Source: Verrucomicrobiota bacterium (GTDB lineage: Bacteria > Verrucomicrobiota > Verrucomicrobiia > Limisphaerales > UBA9464). Taken from it: a DNA stretch of 43,394 bases. The translations under genes and the position numbers were made by a program. Location of the stretch: positions 1-43,394 of the forward strand of contig CANGKZ010000042.1 of assembly GCA_947454705.1 (NCBI GenBank), read 5' to 3'. The notes under the pieces are model-generated. The model had not been told where the DNA came from. It made no database searches and worked only from the letters and a program-made list of their open reading frames with translations. Of this stretch, positions 33,625 to 43,297 are shown piece after piece; the first letter of the stretch is position 1, and every line of letters starts with the position of its first letter.

Positions 33625-35409
33625 ATGCGAGCCCGCCCCCTGACCCAGTTGCCCTTGATCCGCGTTTTTCAGCTTTTGACATGGCTGACGATCAGCAGCG
33701 CATTCACGGCGCTCGCCGATCCTTTGAACTATTCCGTTTCCTGGGTCGGCAATTCCTTCTCCGGGGCCAGCAACAAATGGGTGCAGAATTTTTTCATCCA
33801 CACCCACGTGCAGCCCGACGGTACGGTGAACACTTGGAGCCACTGGGACGAGGGCGGGAAGAAGTTCGGCGTGTACAAGGATGGCGACGTGATCGGGAAC
33901 ACCAACGTGAATCCCAACAGCCTCGAAACGCGCGATGCCGCAGGTCGGCACTGGAAGCTGGAAGTCGAATACACCGATCCGAAGCACCAGGAATGGGAAT
34001 TCAAGGCCCGGGGAATCACCTGTGACGGCGCGCGGATCTCGTTTCCAGGATTGGAACAGCCCACCGCGCTCGCCCTGGCGAATGACGGTTCCCTGATGAT
34101 TGCGGATTCCGGCACCGGACCTCGCCAGCAGGTGCTGTTTTTCGACGTGACCGATGCGAAGCAGCCCAGACTGCTGAAAACGTTTGGCGAACTTGGGGGC
34201 ATCGCGTCCGGCAAACCGGGTGAGATCACGCCGACCAAGTTCTGGGGAATCCGTGGGATCGGAATGGATGCCGCCGGAAACCTCTACGTCGCACAAAGTG
34301 AAATGGGCACGGTGCTGAGGTCATTCACTCCGGAAGGGAAACTGCGCTGGGAATTGCACGGTGAGTTTTTCTGCGACCTCGCAGTCGCCGATCCTTCCGA
34401 CGATGCCGCGACCGTCTGGGGAATTCAGGAGCGCTACACCATGGATTGGTCCAAATCGCCGGGGTGGGAATCCAAGTGGACCGGCTACACGCTCAATCGC
34501 CAAAAGTACCCCAACGACCCACGAGGTCTGATGCACGTGAAGCAGCAGGGCGAGCACGGACTGACCTCGCCCCAGATGGTTTATCTGAACGGGCGTCGAT
34601 TCCTGTTCGTGGGCGGCATGTTCGCGAGCAATTTTATCAACATTTTCCGTTTCGACGGAGAAGTCGCGGTGCCATCGGGATTGATCCTTCAATGGGGAAA
34701 CAATCTCTATAACACCGATCTCCGTTGGCCGCCGAACAAGCCTTCCGGCACCTCGATTTGGAGGGACACCAATGGCGATGGCGAATACCAGGCCTCGGAG
34801 TTTGCGCCGAATACGGAGCAGGTGAAGCCCGGGCCCTTCTGGGTGGATCGGAAGGGCAATCTTTGGATGGCCTACGGATTCTTCCGCTACGATTTCCAGG
34901 GCCTCGATGCGCGGGGCAATCCGATTTATTCCGCCGACAAAATCACGATCCTCGACAAACCCAAGGGCGTGAACCAGGTCGCGCGCGTGTGCTATCTCGA
35001 CGAAAGCGACACCCTGATTGTGGCCGAGGAGGGCGTGGATGAACAAAACCGTCCCAGCATGCGGCACATTCGTCGCGTGCTCATTTGCAAGGGCTACCTC
35101 GCTGGAAATCGGGAGACGGTGGCCTTCGTTCCGGGAGCGGGCAGGGAAGCGGGCTGTGTGACGGCGGCGGGCGACTACGTGTTTACGGGCGGATGGAAGG
35201 GGCGCGGGAGAGTCTGGGTGAACCGATTGAGCGACGGCGCGGAAATGGGAGTGTTTACCCCAGGCCCAACGGTGGGTGGCGTGGAGAACACCGGTTGGAT
35301 TGACCTTCTCACCGGCATCAACGCCTTCAAGCGCCGCAACGGCGAATACCTCGTGTTCGTGGAAGAGAACTACAAAGCCAAGTCGCTGATCTACCGATGG
35401 AAACCATGA
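33625..35409 (+). CDS. secreted beta-propeller (NHL/SMP-30-like) protein
   Basis: ATG 33625 is preferred because a signal peptide follows (core LIRVFQLLTWLTISSAFTAL, then ADP); the open frame begins at 33481. The 594-residue product opens NYSVSWVGNSFSGASNKWVQ and continues with blades containing PTALALANDGSLMIADSG, GIRGIGMDAAGNLYVAQSEM and LWMAYGFFRYD. W/G-rich segments such as DTNGDGEYQASEF look like a calcium-type loop. Such proteins are common in Verrucomicrobiota and Planctomycetes. The function is unknown and binding is likely. The stop overlaps the NIPSNAP start (ATGA at 35406). Confidence 0.78.
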   Translation: MRARPLTQLPLIRVFQLLTWLTISSAFTALADPLNYSVSWVGNSFSGASNKWVQNFFIHTHVQPDGTVNTWSHWDEGGKKFGVYKDGDVIGNTNVNPNSLETRDAAGRHWKLEVEYTDPKHQEWEFKARGITCDGARISFPGLEQPTALALANDGSLMIADSGTGPRQQVLFFDVTDAKQPRLLKTFGELGGIASGKPGEITPTKFWGIRGIGMDAAGNLYVAQSEMGTVLRSFTPEGKLRWELHGEFFCDLAVADPSDDAATVWGIQERYTMDWSKSPGWESKWTGYTLNRQKYPNDPRGLMHVKQQGEHGLTSPQMVYLNGRRFLFVGGMFASNFINIFRFDGEVAVPSGLILQWGNNLYNTDLRWPPNKPSGTSIWRDTNGDGEYQASEFAPNTEQVKPGPFWVDRKGNLWMAYGFFRYDFQGLDARGNPIYSADKITILDKPKGVNQVARVCYLDESDTLIVAEEGVDEQNRPSMRHIRRVLICKGYLAGNRETVAFVPGAGREAGCVTAAGDYVFTGGWKGRGRVWVNRLSDGAEMGVFTPGPTVGGVENTGWIDLLTGINAFKRRNGEYLVFVEENYKAKSLIYRWKP

Positions 35410-36164
35410 ACCTCATTCGAACCTTCCAATGCCTCGTGCTCCTCGCGACCTGCTGGATGAGCACCGCCCAGGGTGCGGAGCGCGACTACTACGAACTCCG
35501 CGTGTACACCGTGACATCGAACAAGCTGGACGGCGTATTGGAGCGATTCCGTGAAACGGTTGAACCGGTGCGGCGTAAACACGGGATCCAAACCCTTGGC
35601 TACTGGAACGCTCCGGGGACCACCAACGGCGGCACGTTTGCGTATCTGATGACGGCGCCAAGCAAGGCCGAGCTCGAGCGACAGGAGAAGCAATTCGGCG
35701 CCGACCCGGAGTTCCAAAAAGGATACACGGCCTCGAGCGCCAAGCACGGCAAGACGGTGGATCGAATTGTTGTGATTCCGCTCGAAGGGGATTCGGCACC
35801 CAAACTCGATCTTGAGTCGAAGCGCCAAAACCGGGCCTTCGATCTTCGAATTTATTCCGTTCTCCCGGGAAAACTATCGGCCTTTCGCGACCGGTGGCGG
35901 GACTTCGCGGTGCCAATCTACGCGCGTCACGGGTTGCAAAGCATCGGTTGGTGGGTGTCGGGACAAAAGGATGCCGACGGCAACGATCAGTTTATCTGCC
36001 TTTTGGCGGGTGAGAGCCTCGCATCCATTCAGAATTCGATCCGGGAATTCCACCAGGATGCCGATTGGATTCGAGCCGAGCGCGAAACCGAATCCGGCGG
36101 AAAACTGCGCTCCGGAGTTGTCGCCTATAAACTTACTCCGGCAGATTTCTCAAAGCTAAGATAG
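35406..36164 (+). CDS. secreted NIPSNAP-family protein (tandem domains)
   Basis: The product has 252 residues from ATG 35406, which gives a 4-bp overlap with the preceding gene and a clean signal peptide (core LVLLATCWMSTAQGA); ATG 35397 is the alternative. Two NIPSNAP-like ferredoxin-fold domains follow. The first is DYYELRVYTV...KLDGVLERFRETVEPV...HGIQTLGYW, and the second is FDLRIYSVLPGKLSAFRDRW...YARHGLQSIGWW. The family role is unclear. In this phylum exported NIPSNAP proteins often sit next to propellers or dehydrogenases. No catalytic residue can be named. Confidence 0.85.
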   Translation: MNLIRTFQCLVLLATCWMSTAQGAERDYYELRVYTVTSNKLDGVLERFRETVEPVRRKHGIQTLGYWNAPGTTNGGTFAYLMTAPSKAELERQEKQFGADPEFQKGYTASSAKHGKTVDRIVVIPLEGDSAPKLDLESKRQNRAFDLRIYSVLPGKLSAFRDRWRDFAVPIYARHGLQSIGWWVSGQKDADGNDQFICLLAGESLASIQNSIREFHQDADWIRAERETESGGKLRSGVVAYKLTPADFSKLR

Positions 36165-36950
36165 GACGAAGCGGAAACCTGAGGGGGTAGCGATCGATAT
36201 TGGCCTCGCGCCTCCAGACAATTTCGTAGCCGCCGCCGGGAGAAGGCGGATCACCCCAAGTCTCGGAGTGGTCGATGCTCCATTGGACGAGATTCACGTG
36301 GTAGAACGAATGCCACGCTCAGATCACCAAGGGACTTGATCGCGCACGTCCGGTCCAATGGAACTCCGGGGCAACTTCTGAAACCCGTCTGATCCGCCTC
36401 ATCCCCTCGGCGGCTACAGATGCAAGGAAGCTCTGAAAAAGACGAGTCTCAGCCGCCTCCGCGGTTCGACGTTGGACTTCGTCGCGTCCCTCGCTTTTGA
36501 ACGTGGCCGTGGCCCATGGAGTGCGGTGGCAGAGCGCAGCGTCGACACCGCTCTCGGGTCCGAATGCGATGCAACGCCGACCGGCACCCTCGCCAGCAAA
36601 CGATAGGCTGAACCCACACGCCAACTCCATGATTCCGGCGGCGACCAGAGCGGCCTGGCACTCCGCTTCTCGATCCACTCCCCGGGGCCATGCCGCTAAA
36701 CGATCGTCCCCGTCGTAATATCGGCGTTGCCTCCGTTTAGTGCGCATTTCCCGGACACAAGACCGCGCGGACCTGTGCGTACGAAGCACATTGTTGGTTG
36801 ATAAAAAAGTGAGGTAAAGGAGAGGGCAGTCCATTGCGTGCGGTGAGATCTCCTCGACCGAAGATCGGTCCCTGGGAGCGCAGTGCCGGATCCAAGGCTC
36901 CCGGCTCGGCCCTCCGAGAGTTCTCCCTCCATCAATGGGCTTGAACGCCC
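36165..36950. other. intergenic region with broken minus-strand ORF and structured leader
   Basis: About 790 bp between the NIPSNAP gene and the giant gene. On the minus strand a frame runs from 36834 to 36319, meets an in-frame TGA, and continues in the same frame to about 36142 (WRREANIDRYPLRFPLRPIL near the end). I recognise no family in it, and it may be a gene remnant or a repeat-derived frame. The last 100 bp contain four consecutive hairpins, listed separately. Confidence 0.5.
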
Positions 36951-36952
36951 AT
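36856..36952 (+). promoter_or_regulatory. structured 5' leader with four consecutive hairpins
   Basis: The four stems are GACCG/CGGTC (36856-36870, 5-nt loop), CTGGGAGC/GCTCCCGG (36872-36904, one G-U, 17-nt loop), CTCGG/CCGAG (36905-36918, loop CCCT) and ATGGGC/GCCCAT (36935-36952, 6-nt loop). The last one includes the first two bases of the start codon at 36951. Close packing directly before a 5.7-kb gene suggests a regulatory RNA leader. It matches no riboswitch class known to me. Confidence 0.45.
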
Positions 36953-39900
36953 GAAATTCAGTCCGATTCTTACCTGCATTCTCCTGCTTAGCTCGTTCAT
37001 CGCAACCGAGCCCCGCGCGCAAACGCCCGTGACCGATGCCGCCACCCTTGCCGATGCCGCAAAGGTTCAGGTTCAAGTCCAACTCCCGCCCAAAGGCCTG
37101 AACCACCGCCTCACGCCCGTGGTGACCATCAGCACCAACGAGCTGGGCCAAATCACCCAAAGCACCAACAGCTACTGGCACCTCGAAACGGGCATCCACT
37201 ACCAGGACGACCAAGGCGAGCTCCAACCCTCCGTCGCCGCCTTCGAAGTCAAAGCATCGAAAGTCACTGCCGAAACGCTGCAACACAAAGTCCGACTCGA
37301 CGCCAACATCAACACCAAGGGTTCCGTCGCCGTGGTGCTGCCCGATGGAACGAAGCTGCGCAGCCACGTCAGCGGGTTGCGTTACTCGGATCCCACCACG
37401 GGCAAGGCCGTGGTGATCTCCGAAGTGAAGGACTCGCAAGCCTACCTCGTGAGCAGCAACCAGGTGGTGTACTTCGATGCCTTCAAGGACGTCTCGGCCG
37501 ATGTCCGCTACACCGTCACCCTCGCGGGACTCGAACAAGACATCCTCCTCCACGAAGCCCCGCCCGCGCCCGAGAGCTATGGCATAAGCTCGGCCACGAG
37601 CCGGTTGGAAGTCCTCACCGAATTCGTCAATCCCCCCAGCGCCAAGAAACTCGCCAAACGCGGACAACGCCTCCCGGAAGGATTGGATCGTCCCCTGGAG
37701 ACCCGGACCCGGACCGAACAGGAGGATGTGGCCGTGGACTTCGGAGCCATGCGCATCGGCGAAGGCCGCGCCTTCCGTTCCGACACCCAGAAGGACAGCC
37801 CCATCGGCGTCGGCAAAAGCTGGCTCGTGGCCGACAAGCGGGAGTTCCTCGTGGAAGCCGTGGAACTGCAAATCGCCGCCCCCATGCTCCAAGGACTTCC
37901 CGTGCGCAAGCAGGGAGCGGGCCTGCGAACCAAGGACCAGTCCCCACCCGGCACTTCCCCAAAACTCCAAGCCTCCCATCAAGCCATCCCTTCGAGTCGC
38001 GGGGAGACCGGCAGTCAAATGACCGCCCAAAAAGGCTGGCCTGCCGACAGGCCCAAACCCCAATCCACGGAAGCCCGGTCGCCCGAACTGGTGCTGGACT
38101 ATGTGTCGATGCTCACCCCGACCGGAGTAAAGCAGGCCCTGCCTGATTTTACCTTCCAGGGCGACCAAACCTACTACATCAAGGGAAACTACTTTCTCTA
38201 CGGCACCACCACCCTTGAAGGCGGGGCCGTGTTGAAGTTCGCGAAGTACGATCGAACGAACGACATCAGCCTGTGGATCGGTGGAAACCTGGTCTGCAAC
38301 ACGTCGCCCTATCGTCCCGCGGTTTTCACGGCCTGCGACGACAACACAGTCGGCGTGACGCTTCCATCGACCTTGAGCACCGGCACTGTGGATCCCGGGG
38401 CCATTTATGGGGTTCGCGGATTGGGCTGCTGGTACGGAGCTCCCGCGTGGGATGTCCACGACATCCGGTTTATCGGCCAAGGCTACGCCCTGTACCTCGG
38501 CAATCAGGCCAACAACAAGATCCACAACGTTCAGATCGCCAGCCGCGGATGGGCCTGGACCGTGGGCATTCACATCGCCGGAAATCCCGCCTCGACCACC
38601 CCGTACACCAACTACGTGGGCAACGTCCTGTTCTCCAGCCTGGGTGCGGCCATCGGCTACGAGACGCCGGTGGGACAAACGGTCACCCTGGACTTCGAAA
38701 ACATCACCTCCGACAACAACTACCTGTTTTGTCCCCCGTCGACGGAATCAAAGTTCAGGGAAGTCCGAATTAAGAACAGTCTGCTCGGGCCCCTCTGGAA
38801 TACGGTCCTGAACGATGCTCAGTACTTCCCGGGAACGCAGTTCACCGACCTCGGAGGAAACCAGGTCATCCGGGACCGCACCGCCTGGGCCTCCACCTTC
38901 ACCACGGCCCTTGCAGGAAAGTTCTACCTTGCGGATGCCTCCCCGCTTCACGGCACCGGCACCCAAAAGGGCAATGCGATCCTCTACACCGACCTCGCCA
39001 CTGCCAGCACCTACGCCCCGCAAACCCTCACCGCCGCCCTGACCGATGGCACCACCCTCCCGCCACGCGTGGCCCGCGACGTCAACGTGGCCGATCCCGG
39101 TTATCACTACCCGGCGCTCGACTACCTGGTCCGCAACCTCCCGTTGAATGCCAGTGCCAACGTGTCGCTCGTTAAAGGCGTCAGCGTGGGATGGTCGGGG
39201 CCGTATGCCTTCACCCTGCAGAACGGCAGCTCCTTCAGCTCACGCGGACTGCCGGACGCGATGAACCACCTCGTCCACCACAGCCTGGTTCAGGAAGCCC
39301 CGCCGACGGTCGGAGCCATCTCCACCTTTGCCATTTCCCCCGCGAATACCACGCCGCCGAAGCTGAGCCTGCGCTTCACGGAAATCGCCAGCCTCGGAGG
39401 ACGCGGCGATCTCATCCTACCTCCCAGCAGAAGCGCGGGCGATCCGGTCATCACGCCCCTGATCCTCGCCGATTCCCTGTTCGGCGGCATGCAGTTCCAA
39501 TACGTTCCCGCTCCGGGCTACTACCCCATGGTGACCGTGGCCAACAACGTGTTTGACCGCGGCTATTTCGGCCTTCACGCCGGCCTCAACGGCAACGCCT
39601 ACCTGACCGCCGCCATCTTCAACAACACCTTCTACCGCCTCCTTTCCGAAACCGGTGCCGGCCGATTCGTCCTCAATGGCGTGGCCAACCAACCCGCATG
39701 GCAGGTGGTTGACAACGTCTTCGACCGCACCCCCGTGCAGATCCTCGGCACATGGACCGGCACCTTCGACTACAACGCCTTTCCCAACGGCACCATCTAT
39801 CTGGGATCCCACGTGATCACGGGAACGCTGAGCTACACCAACGGTCCGCTGGGCCGGTGGTATCAAGTGGGCACAGGATTTCAGGACACAGGAAGCCGCG

Positions 39901-42611
39901 CCGCAGTGTTTGCGGGGTTGTCCCTGCACACCACCCGGACCGATCAATCGATCGAAGGCATCTCGCCCGTCGATCCGGGCTTCCACTACATCGCGACCAA
40001 AGAAACTGGTTCCACCACGCCCCGTGACCTCGATGACGATAAGATCCCGGACTATCTCGAAGACTCCGATGGCGACAGTGTGGTCGATCCTGTTGAGAAC
40101 AGCCAGGGAACCAACCCTTACGATCCCTACGATCCGATTCCCCGACGCCTCGCCCACTGGCAGTTCAACAAGGCCGATCTCACGACCGAAGACGGCGGTT
40201 CGCCGACCATCAGGAGCGCTCCGCTCGTTGAATCCTACGATGGCACCGCCGCCAGCTTCACCTCGCCCACGCACCAGCTCGTCCATCCGGTCACGTGGAA
40301 GAACGGCACCACCACCATGACGAACATCAATTTCTGGAATGGCAGCCTTCGGTTTACCTACGTTCCGAGCTGGTTCTCGAAAGATGGGGATCGTCCGAAT
40401 GCGGAATGCCGATTGATCGAGTGCGGCAACTGGCGACTGTTTGTCACTGCCGACGGAAGGAGCATTGTCTTCCAGACCCCCACCACCAATGGAACCATCC
40501 GCACCAACCTGGTGGCCGGATTCCCCTCCAGGGCGAACGTCCCGCCCGGACGCATCGGCGTGGAGATTGAGCTGAACTATTCTCCCGCACGCTCGTGGAT
40601 TGTCACTCGAACCCGGCGACAGGACCGGTACCTCGTGGTTTCCGAGACCGGGGTTCAGGCCGATCTCCCTGCATCGGTCAAGGCCGGTGGACTTCGGATC
40701 GGTTCCGGCAGCGGAGGCGTCTATCCAGCCCAGGGATTCATCGACGAATTGGAAACGTTCAATGCCACCACCAGCGCCTTCGAAAACAAATCCATCACCA
40801 ATGAATTCGCTTCCATCTTTGGGAGAAACACCAGCCTCGTTGATCGGAAGAATCACGTCATGTCGGCCACCGATACGGATGCTGGAATTCTTCTGTCATG
40901 GATTCGGGTCTGGGAAGGCGATTGGCTGACCAACCGGGCCAACTACCGAATCCAACGCCGCGATGCCGGCACGACCACCTGGTCCACCGTTGCCCCGGAA
41001 GTTCGGGCGAGCTCTTGGATGGATACAAGTGTAGCCTCCGGAGCCTACTACGAGTACCGGGTTGCACCGGATTTGGATGCAGCCAACGACGATGGAGAGT
41101 ATCCGACCATCGCTGCAGCCCACCGGGGCGCGGCCATCGACTCGCGCGGAACCGCCATCCTGCTCATTGATCGCACAATCGCCGCCTCCATCGCGGCGGA
41201 ACTGGAAAGCTACAAACGCGATCTCATTGCAGACGGCTGGGCTGTGGTCGCTACGAACGTTCCACGGCATATCGACCTTGCGTATCCTACCCCAGATGGT
41301 CCCTCGTACATCAGCAAGGCGGTCGGTACAAACGCGGCCAATGCCGCGGGAATCAAGAACTACATTTCAAACCTCTACGCCCTGAATCCCGGAGGCACCA
41401 ACGTGGTGTTCCTGATCGGCCATGTGGCCATTCCATACTCCGGGTTTGATACCGGCATCGACGGGCACACCGAACGCAATGGGGCGCTTCCAACCGACGC
41501 ATGGTATGGAGACATGACTGGCACGTGGACCGACACAAAATCCGTCCAAGCCAACAACCCCATCAACAGCAACCTGGTGAACGATGGCCGATGGGATCAG
41601 GACACACTCCCGCTGGAGGCCGATGGATCACCTGGAAAATTGGAGATCGCGGTGGGAAGGATCGATTTTGCTGTCCTGAAACCGTATCGAGTACAAGAGG
41701 AAGATCTTAAAATCACGGAGATACGTGTGCTCAAAAAATATCTCGATAAGTCTGCCCGCTTCAGAAGAAGTCTCATTCCATTTAAAAGCGATTCAATCAG
41801 CTGGCTCGCCGACTACCGCTTCCAAAATCTTATCCCGACCGTTCAACGCCTTCAGACGAGGCTTTGGAATAACGAGATTCGTCCTCAATATCTTTACGAT
41901 GAAGATCCGTATCGAGCTGCCATGAACCACCTTTGGGGAATCCATGGCGACACCGGGGGATTCGAAGCGATTGGGAATAATCAAAGCCAAGGAAGACAGC
42001 ATACGTCAGCCGACGTCGCGTTGGAAAAGCCTGAGAATAGTCCTAAGGGCGTTTTTCAGCTCCATTTTGGATCGAACATAAACGAATGGTTTCACTGGGA
42101 TGCCGACCCGTTGCGAGTGGCGTTGGGTGTTTCCAACGCAGTTCTATCGACAACATGGTTGAATATTTGGCAGGGAACCTACTGGAAGGCGGATCGAATG
42201 CACAGTGGCGGGCACCTGGGGTTCGCCCTTCAGGACACGTTCGCTGAAGGCTCCCGCGTGTCGTGCCGCACGACCGCCCTTCTTGGCGATCCATTCCTCC
42301 GTGAGTTTCCGCTCCCTCCTGTTGCTTCACTTTCTTCGATCAAGAGTGGCGTGAATATCTCTCTCTCTTGGACGCCAAATTTGGCCGCAACCAGTGGTTA
42401 TCGAATCTACCGTGCCAGTTCGGCAGATCCGACCTCGTGGACGTGGAAGGCCGATGTCGCAGCGGGATCTTCGGGTTGGACCAATGTCAGCCTGGGCCCT
42501 GGAAAGTACTCCTACCTCATTAAGTCAATGGCCCTGCAGTCCAATGCTTCAGGATCCTTCACCAACTTGAGTATCGGAACCCAGACGATCCTCGAAAGTT
42601 CAATACCCTAG
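36951..42611 (+). CDS. giant secreted protein with beta-helix, LamG-like, fibronectin-like and gingipain-like (C25) domains
   Basis: The protein has 1886 residues with a signal peptide of about 23 residues. Residues 30-280 are a beta-rich N-domain. The stretch 285-385 is a low-complexity linker, and 400-1000 is a beta-helix-like region. Calcium-type repeats (DLDDDKIPDYLEDSDGDSVV, about 1026) lead to a LamG-like domain (1063-1280) and a fibronectin-like domain (1305-1370). Residues 1399-1780 follow a C25 peptidase scaffold: GTAILLIDRT, FLIGHVAIP (H1491), LPTDAWYGD (1513-1521), EIAVGRI (1565) and LLGDPFLREF. Where C25 enzymes have GHG and S-C, this protein has HFGS (H1705) and STTW, so it seems inactive. 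A final fibronectin-like domain ends the protein. Base composition near 41690-42600 is more AT-rich. Confidence 0.78.
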   Translation: MKFSPILTCILLLSSFIATEPRAQTPVTDAATLADAAKVQVQVQLPPKGLNHRLTPVVTISTNELGQITQSTNSYWHLETGIHYQDDQGELQPSVAAFEVKASKVTAETLQHKVRLDANINTKGSVAVVLPDGTKLRSHVSGLRYSDPTTGKAVVISEVKDSQAYLVSSNQVVYFDAFKDVSADVRYTVTLAGLEQDILLHEAPPAPESYGISSATSRLEVLTEFVNPPSAKKLAKRGQRLPEGLDRPLETRTRTEQEDVAVDFGAMRIGEGRAFRSDTQKDSPIGVGKSWLVADKREFLVEAVELQIAAPMLQGLPVRKQGAGLRTKDQSPPGTSPKLQASHQAIPSSRGETGSQMTAQKGWPADRPKPQSTEARSPELVLDYVSMLTPTGVKQALPDFTFQGDQTYYIKGNYFLYGTTTLEGGAVLKFAKYDRTNDISLWIGGNLVCNTSPYRPAVFTACDDNTVGVTLPSTLSTGTVDPGAIYGVRGLGCWYGAPAWDVHDIRFIGQGYALYLGNQANNKIHNVQIASRGWAWTVGIHIAGNPASTTPYTNYVGNVLFSSLGAAIGYETPVGQTVTLDFENITSDNNYLFCPPSTESKFREVRIKNSLLGPLWNTVLNDAQYFPGTQFTDLGGNQVIRDRTAWASTFTTALAGKFYLADASPLHGTGTQKGNAILYTDLATASTYAPQTLTAALTDGTTLPPRVARDVNVADPGYHYPALDYLVRNLPLNASANVSLVKGVSVGWSGPYAFTLQNGSSFSSRGLPDAMNHLVHHSLVQEAPPTVGAISTFAISPANTTPPKLSLRFTEIASLGGRGDLILPPSRSAGDPVITPLILADSLFGGMQFQYVPAPGYYPMVTVANNVFDRGYFGLHAGLNGNAYLTAAIFNNTFYRLLSETGAGRFVLNGVANQPAWQVVDNVFDRTPVQILGTWTGTFDYNAFPNGTIYLGSHVITGTLSYTNGPLGRWYQVGTGFQDTGSRAAVFAGLSLHTTRTDQSIEGISPVDPGFHYIATKETGSTTPRDLDDDKIPDYLEDSDGDSVVDPVENSQGTNPYDPYDPIPRRLAHWQFNKADLTTEDGGSPTIRSAPLVESYDGTAASFTSPTHQLVHPVTWKNGTTTMTNINFWNGSLRFTYVPSWFSKDGDRPNAECRLIECGNWRLFVTADGRSIVFQTPTTNGTIRTNLVAGFPSRANVPPGRIGVEIELNYSPARSWIVTRTRRQDRYLVVSETGVQADLPASVKAGGLRIGSGSGGVYPAQGFIDELETFNATTSAFENKSITNEFASIFGRNTSLVDRKNHVMSATDTDAGILLSWIRVWEGDWLTNRANYRIQRRDAGTTTWSTVAPEVRASSWMDTSVASGAYYEYRVAPDLDAANDDGEYPTIAAAHRGAAIDSRGTAILLIDRTIAASIAAELESYKRDLIADGWAVVATNVPRHIDLAYPTPDGPSYISKAVGTNAANAAGIKNYISNLYALNPGGTNVVFLIGHVAIPYSGFDTGIDGHTERNGALPTDAWYGDMTGTWTDTKSVQANNPINSNLVNDGRWDQDTLPLEADGSPGKLEIAVGRIDFAVLKPYRVQEEDLKITEIRVLKKYLDKSARFRRSLIPFKSDSISWLADYRFQNLIPTVQRLQTRLWNNEIRPQYLYDEDPYRAAMNHLWGIHGDTGGFEAIGNNQSQGRQHTSADVALEKPENSPKGVFQLHFGSNINEWFHWDADPLRVALGVSNAVLSTTWLNIWQGTYWKADRMHSGGHLGFALQDTFAEGSRVSCRTTALLGDPFLREFPLPPVASLSSIKSGVNISLSWTPNLAATSGYRIYRASSADPTSWTWKADVAAGSSGWTNVSLGPGKYSYLIKSMALQSNASGSFTNLSIGTQTILESSIP

Positions 42612-42616
42612 ACATC

Positions 42617-43297
42617 ATGAAAACTACTCTGACTTCCATTTTTTTAACGACGCTGCCTGTTCTTGCTGGCGACTTTATCAATCTCGGGTTCGACGAGCCG
42701 GACCTCAGTGGGCGATTGGTCCCATTGGCCGCAGGAGGACCTTATCTTGGCTTGACCGCACAGATCCTGCCAGGGTGGAAAGTTACAGCTGATGGCAAAG
42801 CAGTAACAGAAGGAACCTACTCCAAAGCGAACCAAGGATCTGGCGTAACTGCTCTGACGCTTCGAGAAGGGGAGCCGGGCTCCCAATGGGGTTACTATCT
42901 TGTTCTCGCCGCGAATGACTACAATGATGGAAAACCTGGTCCGGATATTTGGCTGAGCCAAACCGGTATTGTGCCAAAGGACGCGGTTGGGTTGTGGGTA
43001 TTTGGAGATCCTCCGATCGAAGCGTTCATGGACGGAGTGAAAATTGGATTTATTGATCCAAACCTTGGTCGAACAGTCTGGAACGTGGAAGCGTTTCAGG
43101 GCAAGACCGTGAATCTCCAAATTCATAGCGGATCAGGCCATATCAACCGGATTGACATCATGGGTTTCACAACGATTCCAGAGCCCTCCGAGTACGCGAT
43201 GTTCGGCCTGGGTCTTGGTTTGCTGGCCTGGCAGTGTTGGAAACGTCGGGGGTATAGTGCGATTAGCAGGACTCAACGAACCAAGGAGACTTCATGA
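42617..43297 (+). CDS. PEP-CTERM sorted exported protein
   Basis: A signal peptide (MKTTLTSIFLTTLPVLA-G) is followed by DFINLGFDEPDL and a single beta-rich domain of about 150 residues. At residues 187-211 comes the PEP-CTERM signal: IPEPSEYAMF, a hydrophobic helix GLGLGLLAW, then the basic WKRR. Such signals are recognised by exosortase, which removes the helix. The protein continues 15 residues past the basic cluster, longer than usual. No exosortase gene is in this window. The stop overlaps the next ATG, which begins a paralogue. The function is unknown and a surface or matrix role is likely. Confidence 0.85.
   Translation: MKTTLTSIFLTTLPVLAGDFINLGFDEPDLSGRLVPLAAGGPYLGLTAQILPGWKVTADGKAVTEGTYSKANQGSGVTALTLREGEPGSQWGYYLVLAANDYNDGKPGPDIWLSQTGIVPKDAVGLWVFGDPPIEAFMDGVKIGFIDPNLGRTVWNVEAFQGKTVNLQIHSGSGHINRIDIMGFTTIPEPSEYAMFGLGLGLLAWQCWKRRGYSAISRTQRTKETS

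Noticed and set aside
36696-38678. 660-residue open frame on the minus strand
   Set aside because: It is antisense to the giant secreted protein gene, whose plus-strand frame has a signal peptide and clear domains. The minus frame has no recognisable motif and reflects high GC content.
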